From Onthophagus taurus (taxonomy: Eukaryota > Arthropoda > Insecta > Coleoptera > Scarabaeidae): a stretch of DNA of 64,000 nt. Both the position numbers and the translations under genes were made by a program. The notes under the pieces were generated by a model, which saw nothing but the letters and a program-made list of their open reading frames with translations, was not told the origin of the DNA and did not search any database. Where the stretch lies: positions 16,244,001 through 16,308,000 of the forward strand of contig NC_091973.1 in assembly GCF_036711975.1 (NCBI RefSeq), given 5' to 3'. This document shows, one piece after another, positions 1-11,139 of the stretch; within the stretch, counting starts at the first letter, position 1, and each line of letters begins with the position of its first letter.

Positions 1-55
1 AAATACTTCATTATTACATCATATATATTACAATTCAACTCGAAAATCATTTTAT

Positions 56-862
56 TTAAAATAGGACGCTGGCACCAAAAGGGAATCGATAAAAATATAA
101 CATTACATAACTTACACAAGTGATTAATTTTTTAAACACAAGTGGACTAATCGTTTTACCTGCAAGCACGTCGTTTGATCCGCCCATGATAATAAGAAAG
201 TTCTGTTTATTGAGATCTTTACATAAATTCTCAGAATCTAGTATTACGCTTTGCAAGGTGGCGTTCGGTTTGCAAATTGTTAAAACGTCAGAATTCGGCA
301 GGTGATTACTTAAGATACTTCCCGAGTGTCGCCCGTGGCTATCGCTTAGGATCAGAACTCTAGATTTTCTATAAGAGGGTTGTTCCAGCTAGAGGTCTGG
401 CTTAGGGACTGGACGCGCAGAACTGTTGGGCTTCTTTCCGATTGGCTGGTTATTGACTTCAACATTTCTTACCGGGGGTTTCCGGATGTCCATAGATCTG
501 CGCCCGGTAGTATTAGGAACAGCAACAACTTGATTATTAGTTCTAGGTTTAGCAGATTTGTTCCTCAATTTGTTTTTCAATTTCAGAGTCTTAGTAAGAC
601 GGATTTCAAGATATTCAATCCTATTGAGTAGGCGAAAAACCAGTTTTTTGTTGCTATTATCGTATCGATTCGGAGCCGGTAGAGATTTAAGATTTTTATC
701 GACACTATCGGAGCTATCATTTACTGATTCCATACTAGTATTTTGGTCAGATATATTTTTTAACTTTAAAATTTGGTTTAATTTATTCTTTAAGTCATTT
801 TTATTGCCGGTCGTATCGCCTCCCAATTGACACAATATGTTACGTAGCTCAACAAGCTTCAA
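56..862 (-). pseudogene. LINE ORF1 fragment with SAP-like and SGNH-hydrolase-like parts
   Basis: Read on the minus strand this is one continuous frame from 862 to 56, broken only by an in-frame TAG at 389-391. The N-terminal part (862-760) has a leucine/lysine pattern like a SAP DNA-binding motif, followed by a basic low-complexity stretch. After the TAG comes an SGNH/GDSL-hydrolase-like segment: LSDSHGR (catalytic-serine block), KPNAT, and GGSNDV (the block around the conserved Asn). SGNH (esterase-like) domains are known in ORF1 of CR1-type LINEs, and the same blocks recur at 1185 and near 33450. It is cut at the left end of the domain. The SAP call is weak; the SGNH call is firm. Confidence 0.6.
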
Positions 863-1184
863 ATTATCTACGTTTAGAGCTGAGTATCCATTTTTCTAAA
901 TCACCAATTTTTAAACCACAAATTAAATTCGCCGTATCAAGCCGCCCGAAACTTGTACCTTACAGACTCGAGATTAATAGTACCTAGAAATAAAACGCGA
1001 GATTTACTCACAATATCAACAAATTACACCGGAACACAGGATTCCATTCGTCATATTTGTTATGAACTTTGAAATACACTTTGATTTAAGATTGTTGGTC
1101 ACGCAAAACCCACAAAATTCATAAATTAAACAAACACAGAGTGTACTTAGTTGCAATCTTTCGCCTCCATGAACTCAACTTCGA
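863..1184. other. No gene seen
   Basis: AT-rich spacer between two LINE fragments in opposite orientation. I see no open frame, repeat or transposon terminus. Confidence 0.5.
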
Positions 1185-1496
1185 ATGAATGTTCTGGAAG
1201 ATGCTGAAAAACTTTTCTCTAACTATAATCAACATGATTATGCCATAATTATGGCTGGTACCAATGACGTTTTGAGTGACACTAAGGTTTCAAAGGATGT
1301 ATATGATAAAACTAAATATTTATACAACCGTTGTACTTTAATTTATGTATCGGTTCCTTACTGGTATGGTAAACACAGTTTAAATGAGAAAATTTATGAA
1401 CATAACAATAGAATGTTTGATTTTTTTAAGGATTCAATTAAAAATGTTGATTGTTTTGTTGATGTCAATTCCTTTTTAAATGTTCGCACACATTAA
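1185..1496 (+). pseudogene. SGNH-hydrolase-like ORF1 remnant of the LINE
   Basis: A 103-codon frame carrying the MAGTNDV block, which corresponds to the GGSNDV block of the other two SGNH copies in the window, and a following hydrophobic strand. The N-terminal catalytic-serine block is missing, so it is a 5'-truncated ORF1. The family fit comes from comparison within the window (56-862 and 32734-33560). Confidence 0.55.
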
Positions 1497-1699
1497 AAAA
1501 CGTCAAAACTATAAGTTAAGTAAGGGTTGTAATTTAAAGTCATTTCAATGCAATGATACGTATTTTCACAATGGTCAGTCAGTGATAAAAATTATGTAAC
1601 TAATGTTGATGATGATAATTGTAATGTTAATCGTTTAAAATTTGGCGTTACTGGTGTACGTGCTGTCTGTAATACTGATTCACAAAGAGAGGTGACTGA

Positions 1700-3926
1700 T
1701 TACCTTAAAGTATTGCATTATAATATACAAGGACTCCGAAATAAACGACATGAAATGTGCTCCTTTTTGCAGGATAACAACTCATAAAACTTTGTAATAG
1801 AGAATTACACAAATGTATCTCAATTCTGTAGGTCAGTTTTTGAGAGTGGGGGTGTAGCTATTTTCTTATCTAATGCGTTTTCTTCATATAAATTGCTTAC
1901 TTTGTATGCCTAGAGTGTGGAAAAGAACATGGAGACTGCTGGTAACATAATAAATAAAACACAAATATTAACGGCGTATCGCTCACCACCTGGAAATTAC
2001 AAGTTGTTTCTTGATAAATTAAATGATACTACGTTCGGTTATGCAGCCTCTGTGAATCCTATGGTCTCAGACGAGTAAACTTTGAGGCCACTCGCAACCG
2101 CGTGTGTCTAGACAATATATTCACAAATCTTACTGATTGTTCTGTCTCCATAATTGAGCCTTGCATGTCTGATCATCTGGCAATTTCATTTTATTCTAAA
2201 ATTCAAAATGAAATTCACATACCAAAAACAAGATTTAAACATAGACCTCTAACTACACAAGGATTGTATCAGTTTTATAATTGTATTCAAAACATAGATT
2301 TTTCTTTTGTTAATGATAATCAATGCGTGAATGAAAAATTCTGTAAGTTCACCCAATTACTTACGAATTCCCATGACTTGTGTTTTCCAGAAAAGACTCT
2401 TTTAGTTGAAAATAAATGTGCAAACCACAACGTACCTTGGTTCAACACATATATAAGAAATTTGAGAAATAAACTTCAAATGTTAACGTCCCTCTATAAG
2501 CAACATCCGCGACTTGTCACAAAACAAATGCTGAATAAGCATAGAAAAGTCTACAAAAATGCTATCTTAAATAGTAAAGGGTTACCAAACACAAATCATA
2601 TTAAAAACTCTAGAAACGTACAAAAGGCAACTTGGGCAATAATTTTCGCAGGCAATCCCGCAAAGAAACAACGAAATTCGTCAATAACTTCACTAACAGC
2701 TACCGATTTCAACGAGTATTTTGGGAGCATTGGTACATTAACTGTTTCCTCAATTGCAGGGGTAGTAAATTTTGTGGATGATATGCAAGTTGGTCCACTT
2801 TTCAGGTTTAGAGAAATAACTTGATAATAACGACGTAAGTAATTATATCAATAATACCGGTATTGGGTAAGTTGATCGAAATGGCTCTACACCGGCAACT
2901 GTCAAGTCACTTAGAGAACAATAATTTGTTGAATAAGTTCCAGTATGGATTCCGGAAAGGTAGATTGACAACCGCGGCAGTTGGAGCACTGGTCGGTCAC
3001 ATACAACAGTGTTTTGAGAACAAATTATTTGCGGAGACCTCTTTTTATGACTTAACCAAGGCTTTTGACTGCGTCTCCCACGATCTGCTTCTACAGAGGC
3101 TCCGCAATTATAACATTACAAATGAAAGTTTACATTTGTTAGGCTCTTATTTGAGAAATCGTTTTCACTATATTTCTTACAACTCAAAAATATCCGAAAA
3201 GCTACTTGTTGAGTGTGGAGTCCCCCAGGGATCGACACTTGGACCTTTACTATTCATTATTTTCATGAATGACCTGCCCAAGTGTCTATCACGGAAGACG
3301 AACATCATATTGTATGCTGATGACACGACTACCATCTGTATACACAAACAAACCGATGGTCTTAAAAGACAATCCCAAATGTTTTTGACTGATTTACTGC
3401 AAATTCGCTTAGTGTTAATCAGTCAAAGACACAGACTCCCCTTTCTCTTAATCGAGAACAGCCCAACCATATCGTGACTCCCATAAAATATTTGGGAATT
3501 ACATTAGATTCAAAATTAACATGGGAGAGTCACATAATGGAGTTAGTAAAAAAATTGAATATAAGCATATATGCTCTGCGAAAGTTGGTGGGCGTGGTAT
3601 CACTTGAGGTGTTAATTATGGCGTATTACGGAAATTTTTGTTGTTACATGTCTTATGGTGTCTTGTGTTGGGAACATTCTACGTATGCACACCATATGTT
3701 CCGAGTTCAAAGAAAATGTGTGCGCTTAATAGGCCGTATGGGATTCACGAAGTGCTGTAGGACGAAATTTGTTCAATTACGTATTCTGACCTTTCCGTGC
3801 ATTTATATTCTTACATGTCTGATGCACGTGAAGGCAAATTTGAATGAATATAAAAAAACAACGATAGTCACCAGTACAACACAAGGAATGGATACGGGCT
3901 TGCTGTCCCTTTCAGTCGCACGTTGA
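1700..3926 (+). pseudogene. LINE ORF2 remnant: endonuclease plus reverse transcriptase
   Basis: The start of an APE-type endonuclease is readable near 1710 (VLHYNIQGLRNK) and its end near 2160 (SDHLAISF). The reverse transcriptase at 2863-3477 has FYDLTKAFDCVSH (motif A), GVPQGSTLGPLLF (motif B) and the catalytic YADD at about 3315. Frame 3474-3926 continues the thumb and C-terminal region. Several frameshifts and stops separate these pieces, so the gene is dead. It is closest in style to CR1/Jockey RTs. Confidence 0.8.
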
Positions 3927-4342
3927 GGGCGCGAGATGGTTGTAACTACCACGGTATCCGATTTTTAAACGCATTGCCTCCTCATGTTCAGAATTTGGAC
4001 ATCAAATGTTTTAAATCTGTTATCAAAAAATTCTTGATTGCTAAAGGCTTCTACAGCTACGACGAATTTGTAAGCAATGATTTTCAATTAATATGAACAC
4101 TAATTTCCCACCAATATTTACTGCTGGTAATCAGTCTCCTTCAAAATATATATACATGTATATACCTAATTTTATTTTTATTTTATTTTACTTATTAATT
4201 TTTAAATTTGACCATGTATTTGCAAATAGTCATGTATTTGTTTATTGTGTATTTTCATTTATGTATATCTACGTAATATAACCTGACGTGTGAAAATGCT
4301 GTAATAGTGTGGACATCACAAATAAATTATTATTATTATTAC

Positions 4343-6362
4343 AGACAGCTCAATAAAGTAACACAATCCGGCGCATATCCTTTACCACAAGTTTCATGGG
4401 CCTTAGATCGATTGAGGGATGCGAGATATCTATCGAGTATCGATATTAAGTCAGCATATTGGCAGAGTCCTATGGTAGCGAAGAGCAAACAGTATACGGC
4501 CTTTACAGTTCCTAATCGCGGACTCTTTCAGTTCACTCGTATGCCGTTTGGTTTATCGAATGCTCCTGCAACGTGGCAGAGATTCATAGACGGAGTGATA
4601 GGAAATGATTTGGACCCTAACGTATTTATTTATTTGGATGACGTGATTATTGTAACTGCGAGTAAGGAAAAGCATTTTGAGATTTTAAATAAAGTATGTA
4701 CAGATAATAGCGCCTCTAACCGGATTATTAAAGAAAACTTGTAAAAATTTTGTATGGACAAAGGAATGTACTAGGACTTGGGAAATAATTAAAGAAAAAC
4801 TTATTACGGCTCCAATATTGACTCCAGACTTTGAAAAAGAATTTGTGGTGCAAACAGATGCTTCAGAATTTGGACTCGGCGCGGTCTTGACTCAGATAAT
4901 TGACGGGAACGAAAAAGTAATCTGCTACTTAAGTCGATCTTTGACTAATCAAGAGCGGAAATATAGCACAACCGAGAAGGAATGTCTCGCAGTATTATGG
5001 GCCATCGAACGACTTAGACCGTTGAAGGGTCAAATTTTAGAGTAATTACGGATCATTATTCGTTGGTGTGGCTAAATAGATTAAAATCACCAAGTGGACG
5101 ATTAGCTAGATGGTCGATTAGATTACAGCAATGCAACTTCACCATCGAACATAGAAAGGGAAAAGACCATGTTGTACCCGACTTATTGTCAAGATCTGTG
5201 CCAGTAATTATTGACGAGGTTGAAACGAAAATTCACGAAAATTGAGACGGACGACTCTTGGTTAGAAAAACTAAAACAAAATATTTTAGCGAACGTATAT
5301 AAATATCCGTAATATAGAGTAGAGAATAACGTAATGTATAAACAGGTGAAAACGAATTATCCGAATCTGATAATGGACGAAGGTTCGAGAATTGTAGTGG
5401 GAAACAAAGATAGATCAGAGCTTCTGCATAAATATCACCACGTAGCTGAGACAGGGGGACATTTGGGGGTTTTTAAGACTATTTCGAAATGGACGAGACG
5501 TTATTATTGGCTCAAACTAAAGACGGACGTAATACGGTATATAAAAAATTGTAAAATTTGTTAACAAACGAAAGTTGAGCAAAAAGCTCCCGCGGAAAAT
5601 ATGTCAAGTCATTTAAAGGCAGATAAACCTTGGAGATATTTAAGTATACACTTAATAGGACCTTTACCTAGAAGTAATAAGGGATTTTGTTATATTTTGG
5701 TGATATTTGATGTATTCAGTAAGTTTCCAGTATGCTTTCCGTTAAGAAAGACTATTGCAGCCACCGTGGTAAAATGTGTAGAGGTAGAAGTATTTTTGAC
5801 ATATGGGGTGCCTGAAACGATAGTTTCAGATAACGGTGTTCAATTTAGGTCGAAAGAGTACGGTAAATTATTAGAAAATTAGCATGTGAAAGCCAAATAT
5901 ACCGCGTATTATCATCCTCAAGCAAACCCTACTGAACGAATTAATCGGACGTTGAAAACTATGTTGACTACATACGTTAGTGACAACGATAAGAATTGGG
6001 ACAAATTTTTAACAAAAATCGTTTGTGCTGTTAGAAATGCTAGAAACGAAACGACTAAGTTCACTCCGTATTTCGTAAATTACGGGAAAGAAATGATTTT
6101 AGATGGAAACTTACATAAAAACTTAATTAAAGGGTTTACGAAGACTGCCATTATAGAACGTAATAAGGAATTCAGTCAATTATATCAGAAAATATATAGG
6201 AGAATCGCTGTAGCATCGGAACGGTCGCGTGAACGGTATAATTTACGGCATAGATAGGTGAATTTTGAACCTAATGCGTTGGTATGGCGTCGTAATTTTA
6301 TTTTATCCGATGCAATTAAATATGTTGGTCCTTATCGCGTGCGAAAGAAAGCATCCGCAGAC
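4343..6362 (+). pseudogene. Decayed Gypsy-type pol (RT, RNase H, integrase)
   Basis: Domains in order: RT from RQLNKVT through MPFGLSNAPATWQ and the catalytic YLDD (near 4630); a deletion of the RT connection near 4690-4710; RNase H with VQTDASEFGLGAVL (about 4850) and its C-terminal part at 5063-5245; the integrase zinc-binding region around 5420-5560; the rve core with SDNGVQF (about 5830) and PTERINRT (about 5930); and a C-terminal region interrupted by a hairpin element at 6363. After that insertion the integrase tail resumes at 6606-6643. At least six stops or frameshifts break it. LTRs were not found. Confidence 0.85.
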
Positions 6363-6605
6363 ACGTACACTCGTGATCTTTTTAAATGAAAAGTAAAGAA
6401 GGATGGCTAGCTCGGAGTCGGGGACGCTCGGGTTGGTTTATTTTGAGACCCGGGGCGAGACTTCTTCTCTACCTGATTTGGCTGTCATGATTACTCCGGC
6501 CCCTTAGCCTTGCGCCGGGTTTCAAAGTAAACCATCCCGACCGTCCCCGACTCCGAGCTAGCCATCCTTCTTTAATTTTCATTTAAAAAGATCACGAGTG
6601 TACGT
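6363..6605. mobile_element. Palindromic MITE-like insertion in the Gypsy integrase
   Basis: The two halves are reverse complements over nearly the whole length: ACTCGTGATCTTTTT at the left end mirrors AAAAAGATCACGAGT at the right, and the arms share GCTAGCTCGGAGTCGGGGAC with its complement. The centre is a short GC-rich spacer. Flanking copies of ACGTAC/GTAC look like a 4-6 bp target duplication, and removing the insert restores the Gypsy integrase frame on either side. It encodes nothing. The exact ends are ambiguous because the duplicated site is itself palindromic. Confidence 0.75.
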
Positions 6606-6827
6606 ACTTGAAACTTGGACGGCATGTGATGCATCTTAAGGGGATAGAACAGTGTAGAGGTCTAAAAAATCGATTTTTTTATTATTTATTTTAATAGGTC
6701 TCAAGATTGCCTTATATTATATCCTATCGCCACATTATAAAACTTCAGGTTCGTTACATGGCGTAGTAACAGTCATACGATACTACTCTAAGAAAGTGCT
6801 TGATATTTGTATCAAGTCAGGATACTA
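6606..6827. other. End of Gypsy integrase, then AT-rich spacer
   Basis: The first roughly 40 bases complete the Gypsy integrase C-terminus (HVMHLK). The rest is an AT-rich stretch in which I see no gene or terminus. Confidence 0.4.
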
Positions 6828-6983
6828 TACTATAAGGCATGTGCTTTGTGGAAAAATAAATCTCATTTATCAGAGTATCAAATTTGGATGCAAGACCATG
6901 AGAAGGAATGCGACATTAATCACACGGTCTCCGCGGGTAAAATGGAACCCGATGCAATGATAGAAATATTTTCAAGGGCTAAA
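6828..6983 (+). pseudogene. Fragment resembling a Mutator-like transposase-domain protein
   Basis: A short plus-strand frame contains the spaced pattern C..W..H..C..NH..SAGKME, as in the insect proteins annotated as Mutator-like transposase domain (a Cys/His cluster followed by NH..SAGKME). Only about 50 codons remain before the frame runs into the BEL gag fragment on the other strand. Family assignment is from memory of the pattern and is moderate. Confidence 0.4.
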
Positions 6984-7839
6984 GAATTGACGCTTGGGTG
7001 GGAGTCGTGGATTTTTTATGCGACGAACGCTGCCACACACGTAATAAATCTTGGGGTACGCATGACTCTATCAATGGGAAAATCATCGCAGCGCACTTGT
7101 CAGAAGTTATGTCCAATGTCTTCAGTGCGCGTAGTTGCGTTTCGATTTGACCATACAACATTGATAATGCCATTGTTTTCTCGTCGATGGCGTTGTGTAC
7201 AAGCAGTTTCAATAATTCTCTCAAATACACCTCGACTTGCAAATCTTTTCGTCCAAACCTTGACGTCAAGGACTCGATCATTTTTTCGTAGTTCTTTCCG
7301 GTAGCGGGAAAACTTTCTACTAAATTTCTAGCTCTACTATTCGGCACTGTGGCCTGAATCAAGTACTCTACTTTGTCGTTCAAATCTATGTTCGGATCGT
7401 CATGCACTTTTCGAAATTGAGCCCAAAACGGTAACCAGTCTTTTATATCGCCATTAAAGGTCTTAAACGCAATAGTTGGTAAACTAAATCTACGAATACC
7501 TGTTGGGTTCCCCTCTGATACAACGGATTGTTGATCTGGGGAAGATTCGTTACCTTTCATCAAGTTCTGGCATCGTCGGTTTGCTCTGGCGAATTTCTAA
7601 AAGTAAACCTCGACGCTCTCCATTTCTGTTAATAATTCCTCCTCCGCTGCGTCTTTTTCAAGCATCAGGTTATAAATTTCAGAATCAGCCACCTTTAATT
7701 TGTCGAGTTTATCTTGCAGTAGCCCCCACGACACACTGACGTCAACTGTCGCCACGACATCCAAATGCTTCTCCAGCTCAGTAATATTTTTCGTAAACAT
7801 GCTACGGAGAACTCCTCTGTGCCTCTTCTTCTGTTCCAT
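6979..7839 (-). pseudogene. BEL/Pao gag N-terminal region
   Basis: From an ATG near 7839 the minus strand encodes a BEL/Pao-type gag: a basic N-terminus and coiled-coil segment, then the DUF1759-type core around 7480-7100 (FNGDIKDWLPFWAQF, KVEYLIQA, YEKMIESLTSRFGR). A single in-frame TAG at 7597-7599 interrupts the frame, and the gene ends abruptly near 6980, where protease, RT and integrase are missing. The adjoining PBS and LTR upstream (7958-8202) confirm a BEL-type element truncated at its 3' side. Confidence 0.8.
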
Positions 7840-7957
7840 TGTTCTCTTGTTGCGTACGTTCACCAAAAGTAAATGCGGGCGGCTCGTCGCAAGCTCAATT
7901 CACCGGAAAAACAATAGAACAAAACGCTTACTCACGGCGACACAACACGCGCATGGT

Positions 7958-7974
7958 TTGTCACGGTCGCCACT
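7958..7974 (-). promoter_or_regulatory. BEL primer binding site
   Basis: On the minus strand the LTR end is followed after a few bases by TGGCGACCGTGACAAAC, a primer-binding sequence of the kind common in BEL/Pao elements. Confidence 0.65.
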
Positions 7975-7978
7975 AAAT

Positions 7979-8202
7979 GTCGCGAATCATAAGACCACCG
8001 GTCTTACATTCCACGATGGTTCGGAAACAAAACGCTTACAAAATCATTGATCAACGTTTATTTCAACAAAGCACGTGTTATTATAATCACTCGATCTCGA
8101 TACATGAGAAATACATGAGCCGAGCGAACGCGATACTTACATGACAGAGTTCTAAAAGCTACTCAAAACAACGTACGATTCTTCGCAGGTCCCCACCTAA
8201 CA
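7979..8202 (-). repeat. 5' LTR of the BEL/Pao element
   Basis: On the minus strand a 224-bp segment begins TGTTAGGTGGGGACC and ends CGCGACA, the TG...CA form of an LTR, with the primer-binding site directly after it. It is upstream of gag in the expected orientation. The partner 3' LTR is not in the window. Confidence 0.7.
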
Positions 8203-8409
8203 ATAAAACGCTGACGCCCCTACTCTGTAGGCAACCCAATACTGACGACTAAATAAATAAATACGAATTCTCAACAATTAGCTGTAATTCTAGTGGGCAA
8301 CTTCACTACCTGTTTATAATCGTAAACCTCGGTAAGAGATAAAAGTTTTTCAGCAGTCGGGAGAGAACATGAATATAAATCAATATTCATACATCAATTC
8401 AATCTTACA
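8203..8409. other. No gene seen
   Basis: AT-rich spacer between the BEL LTR and the polymerase relic; nothing recognised. Confidence 0.4.
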
Positions 8410-8575
8410 TCAACTCTCTTATCAACATTTTCCATAGTTTGACCGAAAACAGAGTTATTCATTAATTCAAAAAAAGTCTTTTTCAAACGCGTTTTTAGCT
8501 GATTAACGTAGTTCCGTATTTTTGTCGATGTAAGATTTCAACCATGCTGACTGTTTAAACGATAAAAAATGAGTT
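8410..8575 (-). pseudogene. Relic of a Polinton/adintovirus-type DNA polymerase B
   Basis: On the minus strand this 165-bp piece aligns base by base with the element-2 polymerase near 55695-55860, the region before and including the conserved NN..FGKTMEN segment. Shared stretches include TTTTCCATAGTTT followed by ACCGAAAAC, and ATTATTCATTAATT. It is degraded and flanked by a Penelope-like element at 8576. It is evidence of an older integration of the same virus-like group. Confidence 0.75.
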
Positions 8576-8610
8576 GACGATGATATTTATTGTATAAAAT
8601 TAGATTTCTA

Positions 8611-8641
8611 CCGGTTTCGACTGTATGACAGTCATCTTCAG
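8611..8641 (-). ncRNA. Hammerhead-ribozyme-like motif of the Penelope element
   Basis: Minus strand: CTGAAGA (8641-8635), then a short stem GACTG/CAGTC around loop TCATA, then CGAAAC (8619-8614) and CGGTAG. This is the CUGANGA...stem II...GAAAC core of the minimal hammerhead motif known from Penelope-like retroelements. Stem III is very short, and I cannot test folding or cleavage. Confidence 0.5.
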
Positions 8642-8649
8642 GAAATCGA

Positions 8650-9527
8650 CCTTTGTGATTACAAAAAGGTACATTCATTACATTAAATAGTATAGGTAAA
8701 CACATGTTTGTTCACGTCTATTATTAAAATATGAGAAATTAAAAAACTAAAAAACTTATGTCAACGAATACCAACTTAAACGGGATCTCATTGAAGTGAA
8801 ATCTGAAAGACCCTTCACAGTAAACTATTATACTAACTTATTAATTTACTTTTAGATGCAACAAGCAGGGTGTAAATTTCAGGCGCGAAAATATGTAAAT
8901 CGTGGTTATGTTTCTTATTGTGAAGTTGGAAAAATAGAATAAAACAAAAATCTGTTGGCAATATTTGACTTAATTATATAAATGACATCTTGAAAAATTG
9001 GCCCGAAAGATTCAAAATATTAAATCTTCAAATTATTTACAACATTAACATAAATTCAACAAAATATGAATACAAAATAATAACAATGTCTATCAAAATC
9101 TTTCGAAATAAGACCAAATTTTACGGTAGAAATCGTGTGACAAGTTGTACATAAAAATTATTATAAAAATATCAGAAATTTTATTTTTCTTTAAATTTTA
9201 ATTTTTATTTTAATACAAAAATTAAAAACTCTTAACATCTTATACAAACTCATCAGAAATAGAAATTATAACATAATAACGACATCATGGACAAGAAATA
9301 TGCATTGAATATTAGTTGGTATATTATTTGTCTATCTTCTACATCCAATGTATTGTAATTATGTAATTTTAAATAATTTAATATGTTAGAAGAAGGTATG
9401 TATGTAGTGTAATATATTTGAACAACACAGGAAGGGACTGGATTTTAGGGAGATAAGAGTAAAAGTGATTATGAGGTAGAGGGGAGGAAGGACTTTTGGT
9501 AACCAAGGGACCTAGACATTGCGATAT
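8650..9527. other. Non-coding 3' region of the Penelope-like element
   Basis: Very AT-rich sequence between the endonuclease gene and the terminal hammerhead-like motif. No open frame of interest and no further repeats seen. Confidence 0.45.
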
Positions 9528-9953
9528 TCAGACTGTTACCATGGTCTGAAATCCTCGTTTATCTGGGTTTTTTTTGGAAGGAGGTGTGTATGGTGTTTGC
9601 AGGTATGTGTATAGAGGTTTAGAAACAGGTTGAATTTGGTCATTTAGACAGATGATATTTGGATTGTTGTTCTTGAATTTATTTATCTCGTAGTTTTCTA
9701 ATAGTTCTAACATATAGCTTTTATTTTTACGATGTAATATTCTAGCATGAATGTTCTCATCAAATTGATGTTCTGCGTTAAAGCTTAAGTGTCTACCAGA
9801 ATTCGACGATATCTTGTTTTTATGTTCTTTTATTCTCGTATGTAGGGCTCTCCTTGTTTCGCCTATGTATGTTGCTTTGCATGTACCGCACTCGAGTTTG
9901 TAAACCCTATTGTCGTTTAGCATATTAATTTTGTCTTTTCCATTATTTAACAT
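9528..9953 (-). CDS. GIY-YIG endonuclease domain of Penelope-like element
   Basis: The 141-codon frame has the GIY-YIG-family core KLECGTCKATYIGETRRAL..R..EH (GIY replaced by the related ..Y..), the YIGET strand, the catalytic Arg, and a downstream SFNAEH and Glu-rich helix region. In Penelope-like elements this domain is the C-terminal nicking endonuclease of a single RT-endonuclease polyprotein. Here an in-frame TAA at 9954-9956 lies just before an ATG, separating it from the RT in the same frame. That is either an inactivating mutation or restart of translation; I favour mutation. Confidence 0.8.
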   Translation of the reverse strand: MLNNGKDKINMLNDNRVYKLECGTCKATYIGETRRALHTRIKEHKNKISSNSGRHLSFNAEHQFDENIHARILHRKNKSYMLELLENYEINKFKNNNPNIICLNDQIQPVSKPLYTYLQTPYTPPSKKNPDKRGFQTMVTV

Positions 9954-11139
9954 TTAACCAATAGTGTTGTTCGTCTTACATGAGATGAGAATGTTATGTT
10001 TCTTAAAAATTCTTTTAATCTTGTTATAAACCTTACCTTGATAGTTTATGGATCTATAAGTGATTTGTTCTTCATTATTTTGTTGACTTAGACTAGTATA
10101 ATTCTGTATAAAATTTTTGTTTTGCTGTTTCTTAATTAAATTTTCTATTATTTCGTTTGGAAAACCGTTATTATTGGCTATCTGTTTTATTATTGAAAGT
10201 TCCATCTGTATTTGATCTGGTGTAAGTGATGATGAAAAGGCTCTATCTATGTATGAACGGAAAGCTGCCAATTTGTGGGTGTGATCATGGTGTGAGTCGT
10301 ATGGGATGCCTATGTCTGTTTGAGTTTTTTTATGAAATATTTGATATTGCAAGCCGTCATTGGTTTTCTTTATTGTTAGGTCCAAGAAGTTTAAAAGATT
10401 ATTTTGTTCGATTTCCAAAGTGAACGTTATGTAATTGTGTAGTGAATTAATGTATTCATGTAATTCTTTAATTGTGTTATCATTTTCATCTTTAATTATA
10501 ATGAATATATCATCGACATATCGTTTCCAGATTGAAATATTATTTCTAAATGGGTTTGCATCATTAAGAATATATTTATCTTCCATCTCATTTAAAAAGA
10601 TGTCTGCTAAGATCCCGCTGAGGGGGGAGTCCTTTATTATTGTAGCGTGCTGTGGCAGCAGCTCCATTTAAAAACATAAAATTGTATTTCATTTGTTATT
10701 ATTTTTATATTTGCACACAATTGTTTTTGAAGCAAAACATAACAGACGCAAAATAAAAAGTCTGCCAAAAGTTAATTTTATAATTTTATTATTATGTTGG
10801 CTAATACCTCATAGCCACATTTGGTGACCAATGTGGCTATGAGGTATTAGCAACATATTAGCAAACATATACTTCCTCATCAAACGTGCAAAAATTTTGT
10901 TGCATACAAATTTGCAACAATTTGAAAAAGTTTTTACGATCTGTTTCATTATTTAATTTATTATTTAGAATCTCTTTAATTAAGTTAAGAGTTTCTTTAA
11001 TCGGTATGTTTGTATAAAGATTAACTATGTTAAATGATAACATTGTGGATGATTCCAGTAATTTTATGTTGTTAATATGTGAGAAAAAAAAATTTTTGAA
11101 ATTTTGAATCCTGAATCCCGCCTGCCCAGCCGCCAACAA
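9954..11139 (-). pseudogene. Penelope-like reverse transcriptase, interrupted
   Basis: The upstream part (11139-10858) has the motif SFNIVNLYTNIPI, corresponding to the Penelope RT motif A region (FD..nlYTniP). The downstream part (10667-9954) starts at the PLSGILADI region and has the catalytic YVDDIF at about 10525, then a thumb and linker. Between them lies an inserted AT-rich segment with a hairpin (about 10672-10857) that separates two adjacent motifs. The frame is therefore broken. Confidence 0.8.
10672..10857. mobile_element. Small hairpin-bearing insertion in the Penelope RT
   Basis: This roughly 186-bp insert interrupts the RT coding sequence. At its right edge is a near-perfect inverted repeat: 10794-10820 and 10831-10856 are reverse complements (GGCTAATACCTCATAGCCAC and its mirror, one extra G on the left) around a 10-base loop. 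It has no coding capacity. The other end lacks an obvious matching arm, so it may be a truncated foldback element. Confidence 0.55.

Larger units (their letters stand above)
1185..4342 (+). mobile_element. 5'-truncated, decayed LINE (CR1/Jockey group)
   Basis: The order SGNH fragment, endonuclease remnants, reverse transcriptase and 3' tail on one strand defines a 5'-truncated LINE. The 3' end is a short (TTA)n run at about 4327-4341, a terminal microsatellite typical of CR1/Jockey-type elements. It abuts a Gypsy reverse-transcriptase fragment directly at 4343, so the LINE seems to have joined the Gypsy copy within its RT domain. The missing Gypsy 5' part is not visible on the left side, so this is not a clean insertion. 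Confidence 0.75.
8576..11139 (-). mobile_element. Penelope-like retroelement
   Basis: The minus strand carries a Penelope-type reverse transcriptase (11139-9954, interrupted), a GIY-YIG endonuclease (9953-9528), about 0.9 kb of AT-rich 3' sequence, and a terminal hammerhead-like motif near 8611-8641. This RT then GIY-YIG order is diagnostic of Penelope-like elements. The 5' end is truncated near 11139, where a LINE fragment begins. It has an internal insertion (about 10672-10857) and a stop between RT and endonuclease, so it is not intact. Confidence 0.85.

Noticed and set aside
9951-9956. Programmed stop/restart between Penelope RT and endonuclease
   Set aside because: Known Penelope-like elements encode one continuous protein; a point mutation explains the TAA.
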